This document shows, one piece after another, positions 1 through 7,408 of a stretch of 64,000 bases of DNA. Numbering within the stretch: the stretch's first letter is position 1; each line of letters opens with the position of its first letter. A model generated the notes under the pieces. The model was not told the DNA's origin and made no database searches. It saw only the letters and a program-made list of their open reading frames with translations. The translations under genes and the position numbers were made by a program. The stretch spans positions 620,001 to 684,000 of the forward strand of contig NZ_CP029462.1 in NCBI RefSeq assembly GCF_003367905.1, written 5' to 3'. Source of the stretch: Megasphaera stantonii (GTDB lineage Bacteria > Bacillota > Negativicutes > Veillonellales > Megasphaeraceae).

Positions 1-996
1 CAGCACGCGCTGCCAGTCCTTCGTCGCACCATAGACAATAGCCGCGCCGATAAAGGAAATAGGAACGAGCATATTGGCCATCTTATCGGCAAAATTCTGC
101 ACTGGCGCGCGGCGGGTCTGCGCCTCTTCGACCAAGTGGATAATCTGGGCCAGCGACGTATCGGCGCCGACCTTTTCGACCTTGACGACGAGGTCTCCGG
201 CCTCGATGACGCTGCCGGCATATACAAAGGTCCCGGGCTGCTTGATAGCCGGATTCGATTCGCCCGTAATGGAGGCCTGATTGACTGCCGCATTCCCGCC
301 GACGACTTTCCCGTCCACACAGATCTTTTCGCCCAGATGGACGGCAATCGTATCGCCTACCTTCAGTGAGTCGACAGGGACCTTTCGTTCCCGGCCATTT
401 TCCACGAGCCATACGTCCCGCTGATCCAGCTTCAAGAGGCCCGAAATCTGGCGGCGCGCCCGTTCGGCAGCATATTCCGTCAGCATTTCCGCTCCATTGG
501 AAAGGGCCAGCAAGGTCAGGCTCGATTCGGGCTTGCCAGCCAGGACGGACGCGGCCACAGCCGTAGCGGTCAGCGTATCGGCATTAGCCTGCTTGTCCCG
601 GATAACGCCCATGACGCCGTTCTGGATAAACCGCCGGGCGATAAATAAGGTAAACAAGCGCCGGAACAGGAGAATGCCGTCGTAAAATTCCGGATTCGTT
701 TTGCGTAAAATATTCATGGCGATAAAGCCGCCGACAGAAATAATGGCTTCGCGCCGGTATGCCGCTACGTCCCATTCTTTTTTATCTTCCTTAGCTTTTC
801 CGTATTTCTGCTCAAAGGAGCGGACCAACATGCGGATAATCCGCAGATCCACCTTCCCCTGGTAGTATATGGTCAGCTTTTGCTCGTCAGACGAGGCGGC
901 AGCCACGCCGGGAATCTGGCGCAGCTTGACGCTCAGGATAGAGCGCATGCGCAGGGGCAGCACGCTGTGAAGCGGCAGGGTACAACACGTATACAT
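1..996 (-). CDS. Heavy-metal (P1B-like) P-type ATPase, N-terminal part, cut by window edge
   Basis: The visible 332 codons are the N-terminal part of a metal-transporting P-type ATPase; the phosphorylation (DKTGT) and nucleotide-binding regions lie beyond the left edge. A short N-terminal segment (about residues 10-60, containing IPGVAAASSDEQ) looks like a degenerate heavy-metal-associated fold without a CxxC. Hydrophobic segments follow, then the actuator domain with the diagnostic TGES motif (in ASITGESNPAIK). The ATG at 996 follows the upstream gene's stop after one base, so the two are probably translationally coupled. It is the last visible gene of a four-gene run starting at 2246. The family pumps transition metals across the inner membrane; the metal cannot be read because the metal-site helices are off the window. 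Mn/Zn CtpC-like is a guess. Confidence 0.85.
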   Translation of the reverse strand, partial: MYTCCTLPLHSVLPLRMRSILSVKLRQIPGVAAASSDEQKLTIYYQGKVDLRIIRMLVRSFEQKYGKAKEDKKEWDVAAYRREAIISVGGFIAMNILRKTNPEFYDGILLFRRLFTLFIARRFIQNGVMGVIRDKQANADTLTATAVAASVLAGKPESSLTLLALSNGAEMLTEYAAERARRQISGLLKLDQRDVWLVENGRERKVPVDSLKVGDTIAVHLGEKICVDGKVVGGNAAVNQASITGESNPAIKQPGTFVYAGSVIEAGDLVVKVEKVGADTSLAQIIHLVEEAQTRRAPVQNFADKMANMLVPISFIGAAIVYGATKDWQRVL

Positions 997-997
997 C

Positions 998-1660
998 TTA
1001 TCTCCGCCCCCTCATCAACGACGTAGCCCACCACAGCATCTGCGGTCCCGACGGGCGCTGATTCTGGCCGATCATCTTGCGCATGCCCCGCACGGCCAAA
1101 AAGAGAGACAAGAGGGAACGCAAATCAAAGACGTTGGCCGTCTTCTGCGATACGGCAGAATTCAAGAAATTCAGCGTCTCATACAGCACATCCGTATAAG
1201 CCGACGCAGCCGTTTTCGTCTGCACAGGCGCCGGCACATACGGCGGAGCCGGAACAGCGGGAAAAATACGTTCCCCTAAATAACGTTCCAACGCATCCAG
1301 AGCCCCTTCATTATCCGAGCATACCAGAATACTCCCTGTCGCCGCATTGACTTCCACGCGCCGCGCCGCCGGCAAACTGCCGAGAGCCTGCTGCAGAAGC
1401 TCGGCCAGGGGCTGATTCTGCACTAATGCGGCAGCCCGATATCGGCGTCGGCCCCGTGTAGAAGATACACAGGCAAAAGCCGGTATATTCGGTCTGACAG
1501 GCGCGGCAGGCATAGCCGGAGCCGCATAGGGAGGATTGGCAGCCTGTTTTCCCATTCCCTTGCCCCTTCCTCCGGCTGGAGAAAATCCGCCGCCGGACAC
1601 CATGTTATGAATCGCCTTTCCGATAGAAGCTCCCAACATAAATCCGGAAGCATAAGACAT
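998..1660 (-). CDS. HMA_2-like accessory protein with glycine-rich N-terminal helix
   Basis: This 220-residue protein lies directly upstream of the P-type ATPase. The ATG at 1660 is preferred over an in-frame TTG two codons earlier because AGGAGAGG sits 5-6 bases upstream of it. The N-terminus has a glycine-spaced hydrophobic stretch (GFMLGASIGKAIHNM), then a Gly/Pro/Ala-rich low-complexity linker (about 25-60). A folded part follows, resembling a heavy-metal-associated ferredoxin-like domain (about 70-130, VEVNAATGSILVCS) without a CxxC pair. The C-terminus is basic and helical. The pattern VxxNxxTGSxLI recurs in the next gene upstream. A role as partner or chaperone of the ATPase is inferred from gene order; the function is not established. 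Confidence 0.6.
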   Translation of the reverse strand: MSYASGFMLGASIGKAIHNMVSGGGFSPAGGRGKGMGKQAANPPYAAPAMPAAPVRPNIPAFACVSSTRGRRRYRAAALVQNQPLAELLQQALGSLPAARRVEVNAATGSILVCSDNEGALDALERYLGERIFPAVPAPPYVPAPVQTKTAASAYTDVLYETLNFLNSAVSQKTANVFDLRSLLSLFLAVRGMRKMIGQNQRPSGPQMLWWATSLMRGRR

Positions 1661-1662
1661 AA

Positions 1663-2004
1663 TCAACCTCTCCTTTCCGCATGGTTCATGATATACTGTT
1701 CCACCCGGGCCAATTCGGCATTGCTCCGCAGCGCCTGCGGCCTGTACAAAATCAGCACGGAACCGGTAACAATATTGATTTCTACCTTATCAATTTCCCT
1801 ATAGCTGGCCACATAGGCATATATCTTTCCGGCCAGCTCCGCATTGCCGACCAGCTTGCGGCTGTACAAGCGGATGCGCCCCGGAAGATACGATGAAATG
1901 CGCACAGCGCGGATGATAAAATCCCATTTCGATACAGGAAGCACGTGAGTAAGCCGTCCCTTCTTATCAATGATTACCAGTGTAAAAAAGACCGTCACCG
2001 CCAT
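1663..2004 (-). CDS. Small HMA_2-like domain protein
   Basis: A 113-residue protein in the ATPase gene run. Residues about 30-95 have the pattern SSYLPGRIRLYSRKL...VEINIVTGSVLILY, which matches the CxxC-less heavy-metal-associated variant (HMA_2-like) found beside or inside metal P-type ATPases of anaerobes. The N-terminal 15 residues are hydrophobic. No strong ribosome-binding site precedes the ATG at 2004, so the start is uncertain; the intergenic gap to the upstream gene is only 26 bases. Without cysteines it probably does not bind soft metals through the classical motif. An alternative role is a protein-protein adaptor for the ATPase. Confidence 0.6.
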   Translation of the reverse strand: MAVTVFFTLVIIDKKGRLTHVLPVSKWDFIIRAVRISSYLPGRIRLYSRKLVGNAELAGKIYAYVASYREIDKVEINIVTGSVLILYRPQALRSNAELARVEQYIMNHAERRG

Positions 2005-2030
2005 GGCGACAGTCTTTTCTATAACGCTTC

Positions 2031-2246
2031 TTATTTTGCCGCTGCTTCCTGCGCCGCAATCAAGTCTTCCAATTCTTCTTTTTGACGCTGTAATTCAGCC
2101 AAAGGCACATCGGCCGTAACCGTCCCGGCTGCCGGCTGCTGCAGGGCCAACAGCTGCTGCTCCCGTTCTGTAAGCAGTTTATACCCAAATACGCCGGCGA
2201 CGACGCCAATACCTAAGCCAATCCAAAAATCGCTGTTCTGAAACAT
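2031..2246 (-). CDS. Small single-pass membrane protein with coiled-coil tail, first gene of metal-ATPase run
   Basis: A 71-residue protein starting at the ATG at 2246, chosen because AGGAGAGG lies 7 bases upstream; a longer reading frame to 2291 has no such site. Residues 5-25 form a glycine-rich membrane helix (FWIGLGIGVVAGVFGYKLL). The rest is a charged, glutamate- and glutamine-rich helix likely to form a coiled coil (LQRQKEELEDLIAAQEAAAK). It contains no cysteine or histidine. The layout (one membrane helix plus charged tail, encoded before a metal P-type ATPase) resembles the mycobacterial PacL scaffold proteins, but I see no sequence proof of homology. Function unknown. Confidence 0.65.
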   Translation of the reverse strand: MFQNSDFWIGLGIGVVAGVFGYKLLTEREQQLLALQQPAAGTVTADVPLAELQRQKEELEDLIAAQEAAAK

Positions 2247-2367
2247 AGCCAACCTCTCCTTCGTAAATAGAAACTGATACTTATTACTCATTTATTATAT
2301 ATCAAATGAAGGCTGATGTAAATATTTTTGATAATAATTATTTTATTTAATATTGAAATTTGAACAA

Positions 2368-2404
2368 AAAAATGGAGAGTCCCTTTTGGTACTCTCCATT
2401 TCAC
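2368..2404 (-). terminator. Intrinsic terminator of galU
   Basis: Read on the minus strand just after the galU stop, ATGGAGAGTACC pairs with GGACTCTCCAT around a short loop and is followed by a run of seven T. It separates galU from the metal-ATPase genes. Confidence 0.85.
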
Positions 2405-2412
2405 GCATCCAT

Positions 2413-3285
2413 TTATTTTGTCATCAAATCTTTCAAATACTTCCGGAAGGGCTCGCCCAAATCGGGACGGCGCAGGGCATACTCGACCGTCGCCTTTAAA
2501 AAGCCCAGCTTGTCGCCTACGTCGTAGCGTTTGCCTTCAAAGCAGTAGGCGTATACGGCTTCGCGCGACGCCATAGTCTGAATCGCGTCGGTCAGCTGGA
2601 TTTCTCCGCCTTTGCCCGGCTCGGTGCGGGCCAGCACTTCAAAGACGTCGGGCGTAATGATGTAACGGCCCAGGACGGCCGTACGGCTCGGCGCTTCTTC
2701 GATAGACGGCTTTTCAATCATATTCGTAACCCGCAGGACATTCTTTCCTTCGACGGGAACGCCGGCTACGATTCCATAGGACGATACCTTCTCCAAGGGC
2801 ACTTCCTGGCAGCCTAAAATCGTCGCGCCTAAGTCGTTATAAATGTCGATCATCTGGCGCAGAGCCGGGTTCGTTTCGTTGTATACGACGTCGTCGCCGA
2901 GAAGGACGGCAAAGGGTTCGTCATCGATAAAGGACCGGGCGCACAAGATAGCGTCGCCTAAGCCGCGCATGTGCTTCTGCCGGATGTAGTGGATGTTGAT
3001 TTCCGAAATACTGCGGACCATCTTCAGCAGCGACTCCTGCCCGTGGCTTTCCAAATGCATTTCCAGGCCCGGATTCGTATCGAAATGGTCCTCGATGGCC
3101 CGCTTGGCGTGGCCGCTGATGATCAGGATTTCTTCGATGCCGCTCTGCAGGGCTTCTTCTACAATATATTGAATCGTCGGCTTATCGACGATAGGCAGCA
3201 TTTCCTTCGGCGTAGCCTTCGTCGCCGGCAAAAAACGGGTGCCGAAGCCGGCAGCCGGTATGACAGCCTTACGAATTTTCTTCAT
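2413..3285 (-). CDS. galU: UTP--glucose-1-phosphate uridylyltransferase
   Basis: GalU makes UDP-glucose from UTP and glucose-1-phosphate in the cytoplasm, feeding LPS core, capsule and other glycan synthesis. The 290-residue length is normal for the family. The nucleotidyltransferase signature is at residues 11-29 (AAGFGTRFLPATKATPKEM), followed by VDKPTIQYIVEEA, LLGDDVV, and the C-terminal KGGEIQLTDAI and KRYDVGDKLGFLKA motifs. AAGGAGGATC precedes the ATG. The gene starts 12 bases after the stop of the upstream membrane-anchored protein, so the two are probably co-transcribed. A terminator follows. The identification is firm. Confidence 0.97.
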   Translation of the reverse strand: MKKIRKAVIPAAGFGTRFLPATKATPKEMLPIVDKPTIQYIVEEALQSGIEEILIISGHAKRAIEDHFDTNPGLEMHLESHGQESLLKMVRSISEINIHYIRQKHMRGLGDAILCARSFIDDEPFAVLLGDDVVYNETNPALRQMIDIYNDLGATILGCQEVPLEKVSSYGIVAGVPVEGKNVLRVTNMIEKPSIEEAPSRTAVLGRYIITPDVFEVLARTEPGKGGEIQLTDAIQTMASREAVYAYCFEGKRYDVGDKLGFLKATVEYALRRPDLGEPFRKYLKDLMTK

Positions 3286-3297
3286 AGCAGATCCTCC

Positions 3298-5277
3298 TTA
3301 TTCAAACCAGCGGGACAAATCGAATTCTTCGCCGATCTGTTCCTTGATATATCCCTGCGCTAAATACAAGCCTAATAGCGACAAGGTGGAGATGCGCAGC
3401 ATCGTGCTGTCCCAAATGTCGCCCAAATCGGCCAGTACCGGCGAAATATCTTCCATAATATCCAGGGCTTCTTCGCCGCCGAAGCCGGCAGGCCGTTTTT
3501 TCGCCAGCCGCAGCAGCTGCGACTGCATGGCCCTGTCGGAAATACCGGCCAGGCGGAAGAACCGCGTCGCCATGCTTTCGTCGATCATAGCCAGCTTCAC
3601 CAGGGGCGAATTGAAGGAACGGACGATATATTCCGCCGGCATGGGCGTTCCCTTCAGCACCTTGCGCAGTTCCTCTTCCGTAAAGCCGCGGTAGCGGAAT
3701 AAGAGCGGATACGAATCAGCCAGGATTTCAGCAAAGTGCGTTTCCTTGCCTTCAAAAGCCGTGCAGTGGAGATAATCGAGCTGCTGGTAATAGGGGCGTT
3801 CCGTCGGGAATCCGTCGAGGAAGGGCAGTACGTACTTGTCGATGTACTGGCCGAAGGTTTCGGCGTCGACGTTGTGGGAATTGCGCGAATACAGGAACAG
3901 CAGCAGGACAGACAGTATCTTATAGTGGTTGTCCGACAGATAAGGCATGATTTTCAAGGCGTCGACGGCGACGAGATGGCGCGTCGAAACAGGCGAGCCC
4001 TGCACGATATCGGCAAAGGCCTGCAATGCCATCGCCGCGACGTAATCCTTCGGATGGGCCACGTAGGCCTTTTGCACGTTCTGCAGCGCTTCCTGGGCCA
4101 GCAGCGACGACAGGGCTTTCTTTCGTTCGCCGTCGGATCGGCAGCCGATGCGGCGGAAGGCCGCCGCCGTAATCGAAGCAGCCTGCGCTTTCATATCCTC
4201 GGTCACCATGCCGAATTGACGCAGGAAATGAGCCGTGCATTGGGACATAAAGGGCGAATCGGCTTCGGGAGCCGCTTCCCAAATAGACGGCCGGCCGGCC
4301 ATTGGCGCAGCTTTCGCCGCCGAGCGGGACAGGTCGTTGCCCCAGGGGCTCTTCTGCTGCTTCGTCTCGTTGCCGGCGTCAGTATGCGTATGCTGCCGTA
4401 CCGGCGGCATGACGGCCGTTTCGTCGCTTGCCGGGGCCGCGCCGGTCTGACGCACGGCATCAGACAAGCGGCCTGCGTCGAACATAACTGTTTCGTCTGC
4501 CGCAGCAGCCGTTTCTTCCTGCTTTCTGCGCAGCTCGGCCGGACTGATGACCTGCGTTTCGTCGGAGACGCTTTTGGCGGCAGCCTTGGCCGTTTCAGCC
4601 ATGACTTCCTGCACGATGCGGCGTCCCGGCCGCGCCGCGGCTTCGCCCTGCGATTTCGCCTCTAAATCGGCGGCTACGACGGCGGCCATATCGGCCAAGG
4701 CGGCGCGGGGAGCCTCTTCGTCTTCCCGTTCTCCCTCAGACCGTTCAGCGGCTTTGGCGCTCCGCAATGCTTCAGCCATGTCTTTCTTCTTGGCTTCTTC
4801 TTCCTTCGCCTTGTGAGCCGCAGCTTCTTCTTTATCGATTTTATCCATGGCTTCTAATATTTCTTCGCGCGACAATACCTGTGTCGCGTCGAGATGTTCC
4901 TGCTTCTTAGCCGGACGATGCGGTTCTTCGTATACGATTTTTCCGTCGCGGCGTACGGCTTCTCCCTTCGTCGTCACGAAGGCCGTTTCGTCGGGATTTT
5001 CCTGACGCTCCCGCACGGTTACGTTAGAAATGCGAGGAATGGGCGCCGTATCTTCCCTGACGGGCTGCTGCGGCTGCGCCGAGCGTCTTTTTTCCGCCTC
5101 GTCATACCCGAGGGACGACTTGCCCTGGCCTGGCCGTTCGGACGCGGCGCGGCTGTGGCGGTTCTTTCCTTTTTTCTCTTCCTTCTCCGAGCTGCCGCCG
5201 GAAAATAAAATATAGCATACTACAAAAAAGACAACTGCAATGCCAGCTACAATAGCATATGGTAACAAATTTGCCAT
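3298..5277 (-). CDS. Membrane-anchored protein with long disordered region and repeated D-x-T motifs; function unknown
   Basis: A 659-residue protein; the ATG at 5277 has GAGAGG upstream, so the longer 669-codon reading is rejected. Residues 3-26 are one membrane helix with a short N-terminus, so the rest is probably cytoplasmic. Residues about 27-340 are low-complexity, highly charged and Ala/Glu/Lys-rich, with likely coiled coil at 136-185. This region carries a repeated motif of the form D-[EA]-T-x-[hydrophobic] with Thr at 98, 132, 241, 263 and 287, and a weaker copy at 77 (EDTAPI). Residues about 340-659 are predicted helical and globular, ending LSRWFE. I do not recognise a family. It precedes galU by 12 bases, hinting at an envelope or cell-cycle link, but that is inference. 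Confidence 0.75.
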   Translation of the reverse strand: MANLLPYAIVAGIAVVFFVVCYILFSGGSSEKEEKKGKNRHSRAASERPGQGKSSLGYDEAEKRRSAQPQQPVREDTAPIPRISNVTVRERQENPDETAFVTTKGEAVRRDGKIVYEEPHRPAKKQEHLDATQVLSREEILEAMDKIDKEEAAAHKAKEEEAKKKDMAEALRSAKAAERSEGEREDEEAPRAALADMAAVVAADLEAKSQGEAAARPGRRIVQEVMAETAKAAAKSVSDETQVISPAELRRKQEETAAAADETVMFDAGRLSDAVRQTGAAPASDETAVMPPVRQHTHTDAGNETKQQKSPWGNDLSRSAAKAAPMAGRPSIWEAAPEADSPFMSQCTAHFLRQFGMVTEDMKAQAASITAAAFRRIGCRSDGERKKALSSLLAQEALQNVQKAYVAHPKDYVAAMALQAFADIVQGSPVSTRHLVAVDALKIMPYLSDNHYKILSVLLLFLYSRNSHNVDAETFGQYIDKYVLPFLDGFPTERPYYQQLDYLHCTAFEGKETHFAEILADSYPLLFRYRGFTEEELRKVLKGTPMPAEYIVRSFNSPLVKLAMIDESMATRFFRLAGISDRAMQSQLLRLAKKRPAGFGGEEALDIMEDISPVLADLGDIWDSTMLRISTLSLLGLYLAQGYIKEQIGEEFDLSRWFE

Positions 5278-5456
5278 ATCAACCTCTCCTCTATCTTGCT
5301 CTATCAAATATCTTTCCCTATTGTATCATACTGCATCTATTTTAGCACTAGCCTATTTAGGTTGAAGCCCCATGAATTTAGGAAGCTATCGCCGTTGGAC
5401 AAAGACCGCCGGGAACGGTATACTATGGGTATACTGCGCAAAGGAGGCGGGCCGTC

Positions 5457-6128
5457 ATGCCCCATGAAATAAACCATTCGTACAAAGCCGTCATCTTCGA
5501 TATGGACGGCACGGTTCTCGATACGTTGTCCGAGCTGACTCATAGTCTAAATCATATATTCAGGCTCCACCAGCTGCCGGAGCTCTCTCCGCAGGAGGTG
5601 CGCCTCTGCCTGGGCTACGGCTATACGGGATTGATCGAGCGGGCCGCTCCGTCCGTGCCGGCCGACGAGCAGGCCCTGTTAGCGGAAGAGTTCAAGCAAT
5701 ATTACAGCGCCCACTGCCAAGGCAATACCCGTCCCTACGACGGCGTCGCAGACATGCTGGCAGCGCTGCGAAACGGCGGATACAAGACGGCCATCGTTTC
5801 CAACAAAGGACAAGGCGCCGTATCGCTCCTCCACGAGGAGTTCTTCCGCCAGCTCGTCGATTTCTCCATAGGCGAATCGCCGCAGTACCGCAAAAAGCCT
5901 GCGCCGGACATGATAGAGAAAGCCCTGCACCTCTTGAACTGCCGACCCGAACAGGCCGTCTACGTCGGCGATTCAGAAGTAGACAAGGAAACGGCGGACA
6001 ACGCCGGACTGACGTCGGTCCTCGTCACCTGGGGCTTTCGGGATTCGTCCTTTTTAGAAAGCCTTCATCCTGATTACCTCGTCCATTCCTGTCAAGAACT
6101 GACCCATCTGTTTCTCCCCAACGACTAA
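5457..6128 (+). CDS. HAD-superfamily phosphatase, phosphoglycolate-phosphatase-like
   Basis: A 223-residue haloacid-dehalogenase-family hydrolase. The nucleophile motif DMDGTVLDT is at residues 15-23, followed by a helical cap (subclass IA), motif II in AIVSNKG, the motif III lysine in KKPAPDMI, and the acidic motif IV VYVGDSEVDKETADNAG. Gph/PpaX-type members dephosphorylate 2-phosphoglycolate or small phosphate esters; the exact substrate cannot be read. AAAGGAGG precedes the ATG. It stands alone on the plus strand between two minus-strand operons and ends in a shared bidirectional terminator. Confidence 0.88.
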   Translation: MPHEINHSYKAVIFDMDGTVLDTLSELTHSLNHIFRLHQLPELSPQEVRLCLGYGYTGLIERAAPSVPADEQALLAEEFKQYYSAHCQGNTRPYDGVADMLAALRNGGYKTAIVSNKGQGAVSLLHEEFFRQLVDFSIGESPQYRKKPAPDMIEKALHLLNCRPEQAVYVGDSEVDKETADNAGLTSVLVTWGFRDSSFLESLHPDYLVHSCQELTHLFLPND

Positions 6129-6129
6129 A

Positions 6130-6190
6130 AACCGACCCTTCAAAGTGAAGCCTGAAACGCTGACTTGGAAGGGTCGGTTCATTTTATTTC
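6130..6190. terminator. Bidirectional terminator between HAD phosphatase and SLH gene
   Basis: AACCGACCCTTC and GAAGGGTCGGTT form a long stem between two convergent genes, followed by a T-rich stretch on the plus strand (TTCATTTTATTT) and preceded by A-rich bases that serve the other direction less well. Confidence 0.8.
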
Positions 6191-6194
6191 TTTT

Positions 6195-7382
6195 TTAATT
6201 CATTACATCGTTTTCCACGTAAGCGATGGCGTTGGACGTCGCCTGGTCTACGAGGGGTGAATAGCTGATATTGTCATGACGGCGGCCGCGGCGGTCCACG
6301 TCGTAGCCTTCGCCGTCACCGCTGCGATTTTCCTGCACATGGACAGCCTTTCCCGGAGCGGCCAGGGTTTCAATGCGGATAACGCCTGCTCCCACCCGCT
6401 CGGTCAATGCCTTGAGGGTCTGCTCGCTCACCGGGCGGCGGACCGTAACGACGACCTGTTCGTTGACGTAATCAGGAATGGAGCCGACGTAGGTCTGCAC
6501 GCCTTCCATCCGCACGATCGTATTGACGGCGCTGTTCAGAATGCGGTCGTAGTCGCTCCGGCTCAAGCGGACGCGGCGAATAGACACGGCGTCGGCGCGA
6601 GTCACTTCATGCTCAATGCGGTCTTCCAAATACCGGCCTGGGCTGCCTTTTATACCTAACACGAGGGTATTGCCTTCCCAGTACATCGTCCCGTACCGGA
6701 AATAGGCCACGGCCGAGCCGTATTCGGCATTGAGGCATTTCATGACCTGCATTTCCACCTGCACGTGGGATACGTAGTCTTCGTCCGAATGGAGCAGGCG
6801 GTATATGACCTCGGCCGCTTCCATGCGGGTAATGCCGTCTTTCGGGCGGAAGCGGTTATCTTCCGGCACCATGATATTCTTGCTGTGCAGCACCTGAACG
6901 GCCGTCAGCTCAGCTGGCGATACGTCGCCTTCATCGGCGTAGGCTTCTACCTCACCGTCGGCGTCCGCCAGGCGGCAGTACTGCAGATACCGATACAGGA
7001 CGCCGGCAAATTCTTCCCGCGTCACTTCTTTATCCGGCTGGAACGAGCCGTCTTCATAGCCCGTCAAAATGCCCTGGGCCGCTACGGCCGCCATGGCGTC
7101 GGCAGCCCGTCCTGGCTGGACGTCCTTAAACTCCGGATTCGCTAACGGCATATTGGCAGCAGCGTTGTAAATGAGCTGGGCCAAATCGCCGCGAGTCAAC
7201 ACGGTATTCGGATGAAACTGATCGCCCGTAACGAAGGTCAGGCACTGCGTATCGTACAAGTAGTCGACGGCAGCCCGCTGGGGCAATGTGTTCAAGTCCG
7301 TATACGGCGCTTCTGCCGAAGCAGCGCCTGCGGATAGTATAGCGGCGGTGCCTAAAACCGCCGCCAAGGCTCTATATTTCAT
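6195..7382 (-). CDS. Secreted SLH-domain protein (paralogue of the next gene upstream)
   Basis: A 395-residue exported protein. The signal peptide ends near residue 23 (MKYRALAAVLGTAAILSAGAASAEA). Three S-layer-homology repeats cover about residues 28-200, with the typical TRGD/TREE/TRME positions (VLTRGDLAQLIYNA, VTREEFAGVLYRYL, ITRMEAAEVIYRLL). SLH domains anchor proteins to peptidoglycan; in Negativicutes they tether outer-membrane or periplasmic proteins to the polyamine-modified wall. The C-terminal part (about 225-350) is homologous to that of the neighbouring SLH protein, sharing MYWxGxTLxxGxK, DYxNExVVxTV and SExT. No porin barrel is evident. AAGGAG precedes the ATG. The gene lies 26 bases downstream of its paralogue, consistent with tandem duplication. 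Confidence 0.9.
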   Translation of the reverse strand: MKYRALAAVLGTAAILSAGAASAEAPYTDLNTLPQRAAVDYLYDTQCLTFVTGDQFHPNTVLTRGDLAQLIYNAAANMPLANPEFKDVQPGRAADAMAAVAAQGILTGYEDGSFQPDKEVTREEFAGVLYRYLQYCRLADADGEVEAYADEGDVSPAELTAVQVLHSKNIMVPEDNRFRPKDGITRMEAAEVIYRLLHSDEDYVSHVQVEMQVMKCLNAEYGSAVAYFRYGTMYWEGNTLVLGIKGSPGRYLEDRIEHEVTRADAVSIRRVRLSRSDYDRILNSAVNTIVRMEGVQTYVGSIPDYVNEQVVVTVRRPVSEQTLKALTERVGAGVIRIETLAAPGKAVHVQENRSGDGEGYDVDRRGRRHDNISYSPLVDQATSNAIAYVENDVMN

Positions 7383-7408
7383 GCAAATGTCTCCTTTTGC
7401 GACAATAT

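Noticed and set aside
2292-2412. Small repeat or mobile remnant in the AT-rich gap before the ATPase genes
   Set aside because: Only the galU terminator and an AT-rich promoter-like stretch are visible; no repeats or inverted ends.
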